A DNA stretch of 64,000 nt from Symbiodinium natans (Eukaryota; Sar; Dinophyceae; Suessiales; Symbiodiniaceae): positions 1 through 64,000 of the forward strand of contig CAJNDS010002309.1 of assembly GCA_905221605.1 (NCBI GenBank), read 5' to 3'. Made by a program: the position numbers and the translations under genes. This document shows, one piece after another, positions 44,046 through 55,848 of the stretch (positions within the stretch are counted from its first letter, which is position 1; every line of letters begins with the position of its first letter). The notes below the pieces were generated by a model that was given only the letters and a program-made list of their open reading frames with translations, was not told the origin of the DNA and did no database searches.

Positions 44046-44438
44046 ATCAACATTGAGTCTGGAATTTCGCCACACACGCTGGGGGCTTGATGTCCCATAG
44101 CTTTTTGCTTTGTGTCGTGGGGTTGTGCTTGTGCCCAGTCTACAGTGTCTTGTGCCTGCACGAGCCCAGATTCTGAGGCGTGTAGCCCTAAACCCTAAAC
44201 CCTAAACCCTAAACCCTAAACACTAAACCCTAAACCCCAAACCCCAAGCCTAAACCTTAGATTTTCCGAGGGGGGGTTACGTGATTGGTTTCAAGAGTTG
44301 ATGTTTTTGGGGCTTTTGTTGGTCCGGACCCCTACGTTGGAGTAGACCCTGGAAAACGGCACATACTTTTTTAGGCATAAGTAGCTATAGCAGGAACCCA
44401 GAACCAAAAAACTGTTTGTAGGGATAGTACGCCAAAAC

Positions 44439-44555
44439 CCAGTCTGACGTTTTTGTGTGAGGCAGTCAAGTATCCACGGCCGGGGAAGGACTTGGAAGGC
44501 AAAGGCGGCAACCAACGCGTAGATGGAGGCGCTGACCTCGCTCAGCATCCCGAAA
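44439..44555 (-). CDS. Membrane-protein exon FGMLSEVSASIYALVAAFAF
   Basis: One base, 38 codons and two bases between acceptor ACGAG and donor GG|GTTTTGG, which opens an introner (44330-44452). Product FGMLSEVSASIYALVAAFAF then QVLPRPWILDCLTQKRQT, with a strong hydrophobic helix and C/G-ending codons in the first half. It is the coding part of the longest non-repeat ORF in the window (149 codons). Confidence 0.55.
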
Positions 44556-45210
44556 CTCGTTAGTCGAACACACTTTACATGACCTGAAGCCCTCAACCCA
44601 CAAGGCCCTAGAAACTCTAAGAACCTTGAAGCCCTAAAGCCCCCAAGCCCCATGTTCTCATAACCAGGGGGGGGGGGGGGGGGGTGAATCATAACCCAGG
44701 CTCCTACATTCTCGTTGAAAAGAACATAAGAAAGAAACATCCTGTAAATACCTAAGCTCCTACAGGAAGGCTCCAGGCCCTAAACCCCCAAGCCCAGATT
44801 GTTACCCTACTAGACCCCCTGAAAAGAACCCGGCACAGGAAAGCTAACACCCTGAATCCTTGCATCCTCAGGAAGAATTGTGCTTCAGGAGCTTTACACC
44901 GGCTTTATGGCGCAACGCCTCCACGCCAAAAGCCGATACAAGAAGCCGAAAGCAGCCCTAAGCCCTACACCCGAAACCCAATACCGTACCCAGAACCCTA
45001 AACCCTAAACCCTAAACCCTAAGCCCTAAATCTTCAAACCCGAAATCCTCAAGCCCCAAAAGCCCTGGAACCCCAGCAGTTAGAAAGTCGCCAACGCCCC
45101 GGGTTTAGGGTTTAGGGTTTAGGGTTTAGGGTTTAGGGTTTAGGGTTTAGGGTTTAGGGTTTAGGGTTTGGACCCAAAGGAGCAGATGCCCCTCAACCAA
45201 ACCCTAACAC

Positions 45211-45244
45211 CCAGGTTTCCGCCCGGCGAGATGCCAAAGTTGCC
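45211..45244 (-). CDS. Candidate 34-base exon GNFGISPGGNL
   Basis: Between acceptor CCTTCAG and donor GG|GTGTTAGGG. All codons but two end in C or G. The plus strand is open over a longer stretch (KVALKAPGFDSKK), so strand is not certain. Confidence 0.28.
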
Positions 45245-45295
45245 CTGAAGGCCCCGGGTTTCGACAGCAAGAAATGCTTTAGTTACTTAGCTTTG

Positions 45296-45402
45296 GAGTA
45301 GACCCTGGAAAAAGAGTATATACTTTTTAGGTATAAGTAGCTATTATAGGAACCCAGAACCAAAAAAGTATTAAAGTGTAGTACTCCAAAACCCAGGTTA
45401 AG
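45296..45402. mobile_element. Introner family F13 (TTTGGAGTA ends)
   Basis: Ends CTTTGGAGTAGACCCTGG and TAGTACTCCAAAACCCAGG, body AGGTATAAGTAGCTAT and GGAACCCAGAACCAAAAAA shared with 44330-44452, which bounds the exon at 44439-44555. Confidence 0.78.
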
Positions 45403-45439
45403 TTCTACTTTAGGTTTAGGGGGTTTGGGGTTTGGGGTT

Positions 45440-45980
45440 TAGGGTGTTTGTTAAGGATCTACGGGCTCTATTCTGTAAGAAAGGGTGCGTTGAAGTAAGT
45501 TCTCAGGGCTCTTGTTCGGCAACATGTAAGAGGGCGTTTTGAAACTAAGTGCAGAGGCTTCGCTTCAGGAAAAAGACAAGAAACGTGGGGGCATTGGGGT
45601 TTGAGGGTTAGTACGGGTTGTGATGGTTAAGTCGCATTGGGAATTTGACTTTTTAGGGCTGAAGCTGTTGTTAAGTAGTGGGTTCAGGTTCAGCTTTCCC
45701 AGTTGCATTGGGGACAGGGCTTGCAGTAGCACGTTGATTCACGACCTGTCCTGTAGCTGGATAGCTGGACTAGTCCCCGCTACGCCCTAAGGCTCCCTAA
45801 GCTTCCGTTAAATTCCCTAGGTACCTACCCCCCATGAACCCCCCTCCCTTAAGGACTCTATAAAGAAGTCAAGCGGCCGATGGTAGTATCGCAAAAAAGC
45901 CTCCGAGCCACAGCATCAGCAAGCACAAAAGCTCCTTTGCAGTAGGGGGGGGTCTCGAAAGTTAAGGTTGCCACTGATGG
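45440..45980. other. Stretch without recognisable gene
   Basis: Mostly G-rich, with isolated GGGTTTAGG-like strings; no convincing frame or element apart from a poly-G tract near 45944. Confidence 0.4.
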
Positions 45981-46913
45981 GAGCCAAATACATGCACCCT
46001 AAACCCTAAACCCTAAACCCCAAACCCCAAACCCCAATTTGTTTGAAGGTCACCTCCCTCTTGAGGTAGTTTAACTTACGAGAACTCAGGCGGTCTTCTG
46101 GTCTGAAATGATTTGCTGGTTGGTCTCACAGTTGATTGTCGGACTGCCGATCGCCAACTACTCGGAAGGGTCAACATTCCGCCAGAAGGATAGGCGACAA
46201 GAGGCGAGGGTTCGGCACACATCCAGAGAATCTGTCTCTGAAAGTTCTTGAAACCCGGAAGTGTCTCAAAGATCTTCCATGAACCCGAAATCAAGGGAGT
46301 AAAGGAGGGACCAGGGGCCTTAGGGGTAATGTAAGGGTTACTTAGGTAAGGGTCCCTTCTAGGGGTCCCTGCTTATATCCCTTAACAGAAGCGTTTCAGA
46401 CATCTTCCCTAAACCCTAACCCTCCCTAAACCCTAAGCCTCTTAACCCCGCAACCTAAACTTAAAAGAACAACCCTAAACTACTATTATAGAACCCGGTC
46501 CTCAAAGCAACCCTTAAAGAACTAGAACCCTTAATGCCTAAGAACCCTCCAAAAATGAAGGACGATGATCCCTATATCGCCCTTTTGTCAGGAAGATATT
46601 TGCTTTTCATCTTTGTTATCATTTTGTTTTTTTGGGGTCCTGTAGAAATAAAACCTAAGCCCTAAACCCGAAAACCCCTTAAAGAACCCTTCAGGGTCCC
46701 CTAAGCCGAGAGGGCTTGGGGGTTTAGGGTTTAGAGTTTGGGGTTTAGGGGTTGGTGTTTGGGGTTTGGGTTGAGGGTTGAGGGTTGAGGGTTTAGGGTT
46801 TAGGGTTTAGGGTTTAGGGTTTAGGGTTTAGGGATCGAAGGTTTAGGGACCTCGAGCTTCAATGGAGAGTGAAGGCTATGCTGACCCCAAGCCCTGAACC
46901 CGAGAAAGGTGCG

Positions 46914-47040
46914 TGCTGGGATGTTCCCCCTTATACTAGCAGTCCTTAATCGGGATCAGAATAAGGGGGAGGGGGGGGGGGGGGAGTAATTACTATACTC
47001 CCAATTGAGGACTGATGCTATAAGGCGGAACATCCCAAGG
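46914..47040. mobile_element. Introner family F7 (GGGATGTTCCCCCTTATA ends)
   Basis: Arms GGGATGTTCCCCCTTATACT with AACAGTCCTTA, mirrored as GAGGACTG...GGAACATCCCAAG. Copies 48649-48752, 49269-49408 (with a TA core) and 58962-59046; short copy 20279-20345. The interior is variable. Confidence 0.8.
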
Positions 47041-47126
47041 TGAGTGCCACAGCCACAGCCTAGTTAAACTTTCCCAAGCCGCCATGCCAAACTTTCTAAG
47101 GGTAGTTACATGGTCCCTTACCCAAA

Positions 47127-47229
47127 GGGTCCATGTACCTATATGGTATATACTTGGGCCTTAAAGGGGTTCCCATATAGTAGCTTTAGGGCCCACGTAT
47201 ATACTACATGGGTACATGGACCCTTAGGG
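47127..47229. mobile_element. Introner family F5 (GGTCCATGTACC ends), nested in F8
   Basis: Inverted ends GGTCCATGTACCTATATGG / TACATGGACCCTTAG; GT and AG present. It interrupts an F8 element (47098-47345). Copies: 3910-4014, 18527-18620, 49828-49925 (inside F11) and 55738-55915 (itself carrying an F6); half copy 34785-34832. Confidence 0.8.
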
Positions 47230-47809
47230 TTATTATGGGGACCTTAGATGGGGACGCCTTATATACGCCTTTTCGACTCGATGAGGCCCAAGGCATACTT
47301 CAGAGCCTTCAGGAAGCATATTTAGGGACCATAGTACTACCCTTAACAAGCGCTTGAATCCTAAGCCCACAACACACCAGAAGCGTGAACCCCAAAACCT
47401 AAACTCTACGAGGCATCTGCTTGCACCAAGCCACATGGTGGTATGCCCGAGGGACCTTTCCCATAAGCCCAGATGCCAGGCCTGCTGACAGCAAACCCCA
47501 AAAAGTTGGAACATCCTTATCCCCAGACCCCAAAAGGTATTCACCCTAAACCCTAAACCCTACACCCTATCCCCTAAACCCTAAACCCTAAACCCGAAAC
47601 CCTAAACCCTAAACCCTAAACCCTAAACCCTCGAATCATCCTTAGACCATGTTGCAACTTTCGGGAGATTACCGTAGGGGTTTAGGATTTAGGGCCTAGG
47701 GCTTTGGGTTTAGGGTTTAGGGTTTAGGGTTTAGGGTTTAGGGTTTAGGGTAGGTTCTGTAGCTTGCCTGGATGAGTCAAAGGAAGCTTCCGGAGCCTAT
47801 AAAAAGCGT

Positions 47810-47955
47810 GCCCCTATCACATAAGATCGGGCCCCTTGGGTAAGGAGAGTATGTAAGTTTAGGTGTTTTTCAAGGAGAGGCTATGTAAGATCAGGTCGTG
47901 TGGGTAAGGAGAGTACGTAACCTTTGGTGTTTTTCAGGGAGAGGCTAAGAGCAGG
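47810..47955. repeat. 65-bp direct repeat with polypyrimidine-AG ends
   Basis: Two copies (about 47821-47886 and 47887-47951) of a unit with TAAGATC, GGGTAAGGAGAGTA and GGTGTTTTTCA. Each has a GTAAGG donor-like and a TTTTTCAG acceptor-like string, so this could be an intron or exon duplicated in tandem. Confidence 0.7.
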
Positions 47956-48059
47956 CTGCCTGACTTCTAAGTTCTGGTGTTTTTTGGCAGATGCTGCATG
48001 GGTCTCCTGCACAGGTTTGTGCGGGCTTCAACACGGGCCTCCTACGGGGACCCTTGGCA

Positions 48060-48180
48060 ACTTGCGGGCTGCTTACGTGCCACTTACGTGCCACTTACCA
48101 CTTACGCGCCACTTACGGCCACTTACGTGCCGCTTACATGCCATTTACATGCCGCTTACGTGCCGCTCAGGCCCCTTGCG
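48060..48180. repeat. 12-bp minisatellite CACTTACGTGCC
   Basis: About nine imperfect units, with more distant copies to 48260 and a related CACTCACCAGC run at 48520. It is open in all plus-strand frames, so the overlapping ORFs of 101-124 codons are repeat translations. Confidence 0.85.
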
Positions 48181-48967
48181 AACTTACGGGCCCCTCATGG
48201 GCCTTCGCGCCACTTACAAGCCTATATAGAGCCATTCGCGAGCCACTTACGGGCCTCTGGCTGCTTCGAGCCTTCTGCGGGCCTGGTCTTGGAGTTCGAG
48301 CGACGAGAGCTTGCGTGACGAATGCTGCGCCCGTTCGACTGACAAAAAAACGGGGCCCTGACTAACCCTGGATCGGGTTGAATTCTCACGAGAGCTTACT
48401 CAAAGACAGGGTCGACGCAAAAACATGCTTACACAGGATAGCCAAGCCTCAGCCCTTTTTGACCTTACAAGCTTCTCATTTGCTCTTCCCCGAGACATCC
48501 CCTCACATGTGCCTCACATGCCACTCACCAGCCACTCACCGACCCAACCGCAACCTCTTATATGATGGGGGCACGCTTTTTATAGGCTCCTTACTGCACC
48601 CTTGAATGAGGGGACGATGTGGTAACGGTTGCCGCTAGCTACCCTTTGGGGTGTTCCCCCTTATGCTAACAGTCCTTAGTAGGATTTATAATCGGGGGTA
48701 TGAGAATCCCTATTCAGGACTGTTAGTATAAAGGGCAACATCGCAAGCTACCCTCATCAGAATCCTTCAACCTAAACCCTAAACCCTGAACCCTGAACCT
48801 TACAGCAATTGCTGTGATTGATCGCTACATTTGTGCTGGCTGCGATGCTGCATGAGAAAGAACAAACTACTAGACCCGGCAAAACCTCAAACCCGATTCT
48901 GCCCTATACGATGTAGGGTTTAGGGTTTAGGGTGTAGTGTAGGGTGTAGGGTTTCGGGTTTAGGGCT

Positions 48968-49069
48968 AGACCCGGAGTAACCTGGAATAAAAAAGGTGCC
49001 AAAAGTGGGGGATTATATGGGAACCCCAACCCTAAAAAATTGAAACAAGGGCCTACTCCCGGTCCTAGA
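48968..49069. mobile_element. Introner family F3 (CTAGGACCCGGAGTA ends)
   Basis: Inverted ends GACCCGGAGTA...TACTCCCGGTCCTAG, interior AATAAAAAAGGTGCC and GGGAACCCCAACCCTAAAA. Intron ends GA-AG. Other copies, some partial: 14022-14130, 15900-15998, 20717-20870, 21150-21238, 25917-26025, 61684-61905, 63781-63890. The largest family here. Confidence 0.75.
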
Positions 49070-50061
49070 CGACTATTTCCTTAAGAGAGCCCCGGAAAGA
49101 AAGAGAAAAAGATCCGTAGATTCCCCCCTTGAAGGAAAAATATTCTTCATTTTTGTGTGTGTGGGGGCGGAGGGGGGGAGGGGGGCTTATTAAGCAAACA
49201 GTAGAAAAGGAGGACCACGAGCCTGAGGATGAAGAAGAGAATGCAGTGAAAGATTTTCAGGGTGTAGGTTGGGATGTTTCAACTTATACTAACAGTCCTT
49301 CATAGGGATTATGATAAGGGGTAATATATATATATATATATATATATATTTCATAAGAGGTTACAATCCTATTGAGGACTGCTAGCACAACGAGGGACAT
49401 CCCAAGGTGCAGGGTTTAACGGGTGATGGGTTTAGCGTTGAGGGTTGACGAGCACGTGGATGCTCATCTCCATGTTGCTGATGATGATGGCAGGTGTGAT
49501 TGTGTCTCTGCATGTAAACACAGACCAAATACAAGCCCTGAACCCTGACAACCCAAGAAGCGCAAACACCCAACACCCTGAATGCAAAAAATCTGAACAC
49601 TGAAACCCTGAACCGTCACTCTGAAATTTGATCCCATGAGACCGAGAAAAAACATGGCCCTTGAATGTTTAATCGCCACTCGGGCCTAAAGAACAAAAGC
49701 AGGGAGACACGTTCCTGAGGAGAGGCCAAAACTACCATTTACGGAAGAACCACCCCCCCCCCCCCCCCCAAATCATCCCTATATATTGCCCTGATAAGGA
49801 AGAGTAGTCCTCATCTAGGCAAAACATAAGGGTCCATGAACCTAAATAGGGAATACTTGGGCCTCAACGTACTTTGTTTGAGGACTGTGGGGCCCATAAG
49901 ACGAAGGTACATGGACCCTGAGGGCAAATAGTAGAAAAATCTGAGGCAAGTAAACCCCAAACCCTAAACCCTAAACCCTGAACCCTAGACCCTAAACCCT
50001 AGACCCCTAAACCCTAAACCCGAAACCCTAAACCCTAAACCCGAAACCCTAAACCCTAAAC

Positions 50062-50137
50062 CCTAAAGAGCAGGCCTGAGCCGATGCACATAAAGGACTG
50101 GACGGCCGGGAGCCAGCCCAGGGTCTCCTCCAAGTAG
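50062..50137 (-). CDS. Candidate exon YLEETLGWLPAVQSFMCIG
   Basis: Minus-strand segment sandwiched between two telomeric blocks, product YLEETLGWLPAVQSFMCIGS then GLLF, with nearly all third positions C or G. The helix is moderately hydrophobic. Donor would be G|GTTTAGG or an internal GC; the acceptor is near 50127. Confidence 0.5.
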
Positions 50138-50282
50138 GGTTTAGGGTTTAGGGTTTAGGGTTTAGGGTTTAGGGTTTATGAGTTTCGGGTTTTGGGTTTC
50201 AAGAGGGGGGGGGGGGGAATTGGAAGCCTTGGTTCAGGATCTTCAAGTGTGTTTGTAGACAAATTTATGTATGTCTCAAGAA

Positions 50283-50314
<32 letters not shown>

Positions 50315-51289
50315 GTATATACTATAATATATTATAATATATAAACATATATATATGCCGGCTAGAAATATATATATATAACAAGTCAGAGAACAGACCT
50401 AAACAAAAGAAGGACAAAAGAGGTACAGAGACAGACCGAGAGAGGGAGAGGCGTACCGACCACGTCCTGAACTCCACGCAGTCTTTCTTTGCAGGTTGCT
50501 GTAGGGTTTAGGGTTTAGGGCTGAGGGTTTAAGGTTTAGGGTTTGGATTTAGGGGTGAGGGTTTAGGGTTTAGGGGTTAGGGGTTTAGGGGTTTAGGGGT
50601 TTAGGGGTTTAGGGGTTTAGGGGTTTAGGGGTTTAGGGGTTTAGGGGTTGAGGGTTTAGGGGTTTAGGGGTTTAGGGTTTCGGGTTGCGGGTTTCGGGTT
50701 TAGAGCCCCAAATGGATACCAGCATCATGTTGAGGTCTATTTGAGGCACCCCACAGTCGGCCCTGTAGCATGATCATGTAGGGACACTAGAGCCATAAAT
50801 AGTAGAACATCTTAGGCAGGTAAACCCCAAACCCTAAACCCTAAACCCTGAACCCTAGACCCTAAACCCTAGACCCCTGAACCCTAAACCCTAAACCCGA
50901 AACCCTAAACCCTAAACCCTAAACCCGAAACCGGTGGGTTTCGGGCTCCCAGGGTCTTCAGGGTCGTTGCTTCGTTGGTGTACATGGTGACTGTAGTGTG
51001 GAAGAGCCGGGGAAACATCAACCCCAAACCGCAGCAAAACCCCTAAACCACTAAGCCCGACATCACGAACCTCGTTATTAACCCTCAAACCAAACACTCT
51101 GAACCCTGCAAACCCCTACGTCGCAAGACCTCGACCGCCCCTCCAACAAAAACCTAAACCCTAAACCCTACTGCTAGATCCTGAACCCTCAACCCCAAAG
51201 CCTAAACCCCTAACCCCCAACCCCTAAACCCTAAACCTTAACCCCTAAACCCTAAACCCTAAACCCTAAACCCTAAACCCTAAACCCTA

Positions 51290-51361
51290 AACCCCAACAA
51301 CACAGCATTCCGTGCTCCGGCGACACGCCCGCGCGCCCCGAAAGCCAGGGGATCGCCGGGC
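51290..51361 (-). CDS. Candidate exon PGDPLAFGARGRVAGARNAV
   Basis: GC-rich minus-strand segment after acceptor GGCTTAG, running to a telomeric block. Product PGDPLAFGARGRVAGARNAV, small-residue rich. No other support. Confidence 0.33.
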
Positions 51362-51914
51362 CTAAGCCGCTGCCTCAGGCTTTCGGGCAAAGACCAAGTT
51401 TGGGGTTTAGGGTTTAGGGTTTAGGGTTTAGGGTTTAGGGGTCTAGGTTTTGGGGTTTAGGGTTTAGGGGGCTTGTTTCAGGTTTTGGGTCTAGGGTTTA
51501 GGGTTTAGGGTTTCCTTTAGGTTTGACTTAGGGTTTTATGATTTCATGGGTTTAGGTTTTGGGGTTTGGGGTTACAGCACTTCACTGGATGCCTTGCGGT
51601 GTAGGATTAGGGAGGCTCTCGAGCTAGGGTTGAGGGTTGGTAGTTAAGGGGTCTGCACCCTTTAGGTATCTGTCTTTTTGTTAATCGAGATCTACATCTG
51701 TACCCTAGACTCCCAATATCCTTTAGCTAATGATAGGGACAATGCTGTACATATGGTAGGAAGCCTGAATTTAGGGATATTTCAGTTTCTGGGAGCAAAG
51801 AATCTATAAATGTATGTGGGGTTCAGGGTCTTGGGGACCAGCTTACTTCTATCTATATCTGGGCCTCTATGACTTGAGTTACGTCTACATCTCTCCATCT
51901 AGCTGTGCGTAGGT

Positions 51915-51916
51915 AC

Positions 51917-51947
<31 letters not shown>

Positions 51948-52028
51948 GAAATAGATATAGATATAGGTATAGGTATAGGTAAAAGTACAGGTATAGGTAT
52001 AGATATAGATATAGACATAGATATAGAC
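51915..52028. repeat. (TA)n then ATAGGT/ATAGAT hexamer tract
   Basis: AT dinucleotide run followed by about 13 degenerate hexamers, ending at an introner. Other (TA)n runs: 5518-5572, 8608-8690, 21053-21110, 49325-49350, 50282-50380, 57066-57165; several are cores of introners. Confidence 0.9.
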
Positions 52029-52261
52029 ATGTGGTCCCTTTTTCGGATCCCCTCAACAAGGGGGAACGCCTTACCCAAAGAGCCCAATACCCCTTACACA
52101 ACGAGTATACCTTGAATCATATTCAGGATCCCTTTATAATATAAGGCATATTTCTTTATTTAACCCTAAACCCTAAACCCTAAACCCTAAACCCTAAACC
52201 CTAAACCCTAAGGGGTATTGGGAGGGCCCCCAAAAAAGAGACCCTAGTTTAGGGAAGTGAC

Positions 52262-52352
52262 CGTGTGAGTTTAAAAGCACATGAGATGTCGGTGCCCAGG
52301 AGCAGATCATGCCGAAGACGAAATTTGACATGGTGTAGACGAGCAGGCAGAC
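52262..52352 (-). CDS. Membrane-protein exon VCLLVYTMSNFVFGMICSW
   Basis: 30 codons plus one base from acceptor TTGTCAG to donor G|GTCACTTCC. That donor matches the GTCGCTTC end of the introner family at 41.78 and 5.74 kb. Product VCLLVYTMSNFVFGMICSWA then PTSHVLLNSH: one membrane helix, with C/G-ending codons. Family unrecognised. Confidence 0.58.
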
Positions 52353-52376
52353 CTGACAAGCGACTTGCGCGCATTT

Positions 52377-52555
52377 TGGGTTTAGGGTTTAGGGTTTAGG
52401 GTTTAGGGTTTAGGGTTTAGGGTTTAGGGTTTAGGGTTTAAGGGTTCAAGTTAAGGGTTCGGGTTTCGGGTTTAGGGTTTAAGGGTTAAGGGTTAAGGGT
52501 TAAGGGTTAAGGGTTAAGGGTTTAGGGTTTAGGGTTTAGGGTTTAGGGTTTAGGG
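52377..52555. repeat. Telomeric block with GGGTTAA run
   Basis: Normal G-rich units, then about six GGGTTAA units (52481-52527), then normal units again. Confidence 0.93.
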
Positions 52556-52668
52556 CGAGTTCAAGGTGCCGCCCATATGAGTCTCAAAATCGAGTATCGG
52601 TGCGGAGTTCGAAGCCAAAGCGAGATAATTGCCAAGGATCCGTGGAGACAAGTGCTAGGGCTGCTACT

Positions 52669-52768
52669 TACTGGCCCAAAACCAAAGGAAATAAAAGTTG
52701 AAATTTTCAGAATAGACTACCTTATAAGAAGCCCAAAAGTTGAAAAGTTGGGTTTTGAACCAGTAAGT
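52669..52768. mobile_element. Introner family F17 (TACTGGCCCAAAACC ends)
   Basis: Arms TACTGGCCCAAAACCAAAGG and GGGTTTTGAACCAGTA. The window ends inside another copy starting at about 63964, whose visible part is nearly identical. Confidence 0.75.
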
Positions 52769-52867
52769 CTATGGGGCTGATGCAGACAGCGTCGAAGCAT
52801 GAACCTGGAAATTGTACGCAGCGTTAACAACAGTTCCCGACACCCAACACTCAACACCTGAGTTCCT

Positions 52868-52980
52868 CTAGGCTGCCCAGTAACCTCGGCTGAAAAAGGG
52901 TGCCCTTTTTTGCTTAAAGGGGTTTATAAGGGAACCTAAACCCCCCAAAAAGGGAATAAGGGCACTACTGGGCATCCTAG
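52868..52980. mobile_element. Introner family F2, copy
   Basis: Same ends and interior as 25713-25813; best-preserved ends (CTAGGCTGCCCAGTA / TACTGGGCATCCTAG). Confidence 0.8.
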
Positions 52981-53104
52981 TCCTTAACCCCAGACCATCG
53001 ACAGAACACGTGCTCCAACCCAACATCGTCCGCCAAGGCTCCGAAGCTTGCACTGCAGTGAAGCGCTTGCCAGAGCGCCTTCATTCGCGCTTGCATTTTG
53101 GTGG

Positions 53105-53512
<408 letters not shown>

Positions 53513-54036
53513 ACTGGTAGTCTTGACCATATAGGCAAGGAGCCCGTGCATTCACCTGTTTACATGCCTACAAAGAATTTGCGCTGTTCCACTTTGTTAT
53601 CTTTTGGGATCTTTTGGGCACCCAAGAATTGAGCGGGGGGAGGGGGGGGGGGGGGGGGGGCGGCGGGGGTAGAATCAACGGCTTATGGAAACCAAGCTTC
53701 TCGATCTTCGCTCCGCGTTATAGGGTTTAATTTGGGTCTAGGGTTTAGGGTCTACTTGACCCGTCACCCACAAAGCAAAAGTTATGCAAATGCTGCTGGA
53801 CCAGCGCTTTAAGGTTTATAGGGTTTAAGGGTTGAAAGGCTTAAGGGTATTTAGGATTTAAGCTTATTGTAAGGGGTTCGTGACCATCACTCAGCAGTGT
53901 TTGTTCACATTGTCCGACGCAAGAATGTGCAGAACGATGGACGTCTCAAGCAAACAAAACAAACGTGTCCAGCGACGGTGGGAAGCTCAAATACCAGTGG
54001 AGGAGTCCACGCCAGCCTGCTAGTACACGGCATCCC

Positions 54037-54210
54037 TCATGATGTGAATACTGCTATCGGGCCAAACATTTGCGGCTTCAACCACACCCTGAAACTTGAA
54101 CCCTTTAAGAGTGCTTTTCGAAGTCTTTGGAATCCCCAACCTCGTCCCGGGCAGAACTCCCATCCCGCCAGAAGACACCCAACAGTACCTGCGAGTGGAA
54201 CGGAACTACA
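54037..54210 (-). CDS. Two-exon hypothetical gene, exon 2 with stop
   Basis: 58 codons including TGA, starting after acceptor CATCCTAG of the introner. Product CSSVPLAGTVGCLLAGWEFC continuing PGRGWGFQRLRKAL and ending FGPIAVFTS. Phase 0, matching exon 1. One weakly hydrophobic segment near the start. Confidence 0.4.
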   Translation of the reverse strand, partial: CSSVPLAGTVGCLLAGWEFCPGRGWGFQRLRKALLKGSSFRVWLKPQMFGPIAVFTS

Positions 54211-54288
54211 CTAGGATGGCCCTTCAAACCCTCTGAAAAATATTCCTAAATATGATAAGGGAAAATATAAAATATCCCAAGGGCCTAC
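54211..54288 (-). mobile_element. Introner family F4 (GTAGGCCC...CATCCTAG)
   Basis: 78 bp, canonical GT-AG on the minus strand; removal keeps the frame of the exons on either side. Copies at 15640-15775, 25442-25540 and 29585-29708 each contain a telomeric block that this copy lacks. A degenerate copy lies at 20407-20568. Confidence 0.75.
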
Positions 54289-54516
54289 CAAGTACAATAA
54301 AACCAGGAAATCCACCCTCGTCTGAACTATCGTGCTGCCGAAGCGCTGAACCCGATGGCCTGCTAACAACTCATTGTTTTTGATAGCCATGGCTCGAAAC
54401 CCCTGAGGTATTGGCTCTCCGATCGCTTGGAAAACGGTTGGACCGGAGAGAGTTGCAAGAAAAATGTACAAGGATGTAGAAGGCCGTTGCAGATTTATTG
54501 CTCGGAGGCTTTGCAA
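54289..54516 (-). CDS. Two-exon hypothetical gene, exon 1
   Basis: 76 codons from ATG (54516) to donor TTG|GTAGGCCC, which is the end of an inverted-repeat introner. Product begins MQSLRAINLQRPSTSLYIFL and contains LSGPTVFQAIGEPIPQGFRA and AGHRVQRFGS. Unrecognised. Removing the 78-base introner joins it in frame to the exon at 54037-54210, giving about 133 residues. The opposite strand can also be joined across the same introner, so strand is favoured by the canonical GT-AG ends rather than proved. Confidence 0.42.
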
Positions 54517-55029
54517 GAGAATCTACCATCAGAAATGCACTTGCTTCCTGCCCCTCCCTCGCGGGGCGCCTAGGCTAGGAAGGGATGCACATACCAAGAT
54601 GAGGTACGCCTGCGCATATTCATGCTTGTCGACGTTCCGACAGATGGTGTAGAAGGACCCTAAACCCCAAACCCTAAACCCCAAACCCTAAACCCTACAC
54701 CCTGAACCCTAAACCCATTGGCGAGGGTCCTTGAGCCAACCAGTGCATGCAGGATTCGAAGTGGAGGAGTGAAACTCAGGGGTCGGAAGGTCGGAAGGAC
54801 GGTGGGGCCCAAGAACTGCACCCAAGCACAACTGAAACGGCGAGCAAGCCAAAAGGGAGAGGTGGAAGCTGACACAAAGGGACTTGGGGTTTAGGGTTTA
54901 GGGTTTAGGGTTTAGGGTTTAGGGCCTATAAGGGAACCTGGACCCTTAAAAATTGGGAATGAGGGACCCATCTGACTACTCCAAAAGCCGACATGTAGGG
55001 GGACGTAGAGGATGGACCCGCGCAAGGTA

Positions 55030-55600
55030 CCTTTGAATGTGGTAATGACATGATTGGATAATTTTGGTTCTAGTAATGTTAATAATTTTGATAAAAAATG
55101 TTTTTCAGTTTCAACATTGAGTTGGTTGCACAATATTTGTTTAAAAGGGTCATGTAGGGGCTACGGCAGCTACGGTCCATGCTGGGGGTTTCCTCCTTAT
55201 GTCCCTTAAGAAGCTTACTTCTCCAATAACCAAGGGGAAAAAAGGTTAAACTTTAATATTTCTACTAAATAAGGAAGCCCAAAAAGTTTAAAGTTCACCT
55301 AAAGGCGACGTAAGGAAGTGGTGGACGTCAGGAGATGGGAGCGTCAGGCAAATGAGGGAACAAAAGCATGGACGTTCAATTTGACAACCACCCGTAGGGT
55401 TTAGGGATTAGGGTTTAGGGTTTATAGGGTTCACATTAACATGAGAAAGAGTTTTCGAACACAAATGATGCACACTATACGCCGACGTCCCCTGAACCCT
55501 AAACCCCTGCAGTCTTGAAGCTAGGCGAAGTAGAAATACACACACCACGTTCCCGCCAGAAACAGGACCCCTTCGCAACATTTCAATCAGGAAGGGGTTT
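55030..55600. other. Stretch with only weak repeats
   Basis: An AT-rich segment (55060-55140), a weak foldback resembling F17 (55220-55290) and a short degenerate telomeric run (55395-55425). No supported gene. Confidence 0.45.
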
Positions 55601-55756
55601 AGGGTTTAGGGTTTAGGGTTTAGGGTTTAGGGAAAGTAGGAACCTGCGGAGTGGGACTATACTCCACGGGGCCGACAGAGTACTCCAAAAGCGCACTTTA
55701 CCCATAAGAGCGCCCGCCCAGAGATAGCTACCCTAAGGGTCCAGGTACCTTATTAC

Positions 55757-55848
55757 CCAAATGCTCCTATGTAGTACCTTCTTGGGGTAGTATACAGAAT
55801 CCCCTATAACTAACCCAAAGAGGAACTACATCGGAGCCTTTGGGTAAA
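55757..55848. mobile_element. Introner family F6 (TACCCAAAGGCTCC ends), nested in F5
   Basis: Foldback with ACCCAAA(T/G)GCTCC and inner GTAGTACC(T)TCTTGGGG mirrored. A second copy stands free at 12824-12920 with very similar arms. Here it splits an F5 element. Confidence 0.8.

Noticed and set aside
47924-48365. Three overlapping ORFs of 101-124 codons
   Set aside because: They translate the 12-bp minisatellite in three frames.
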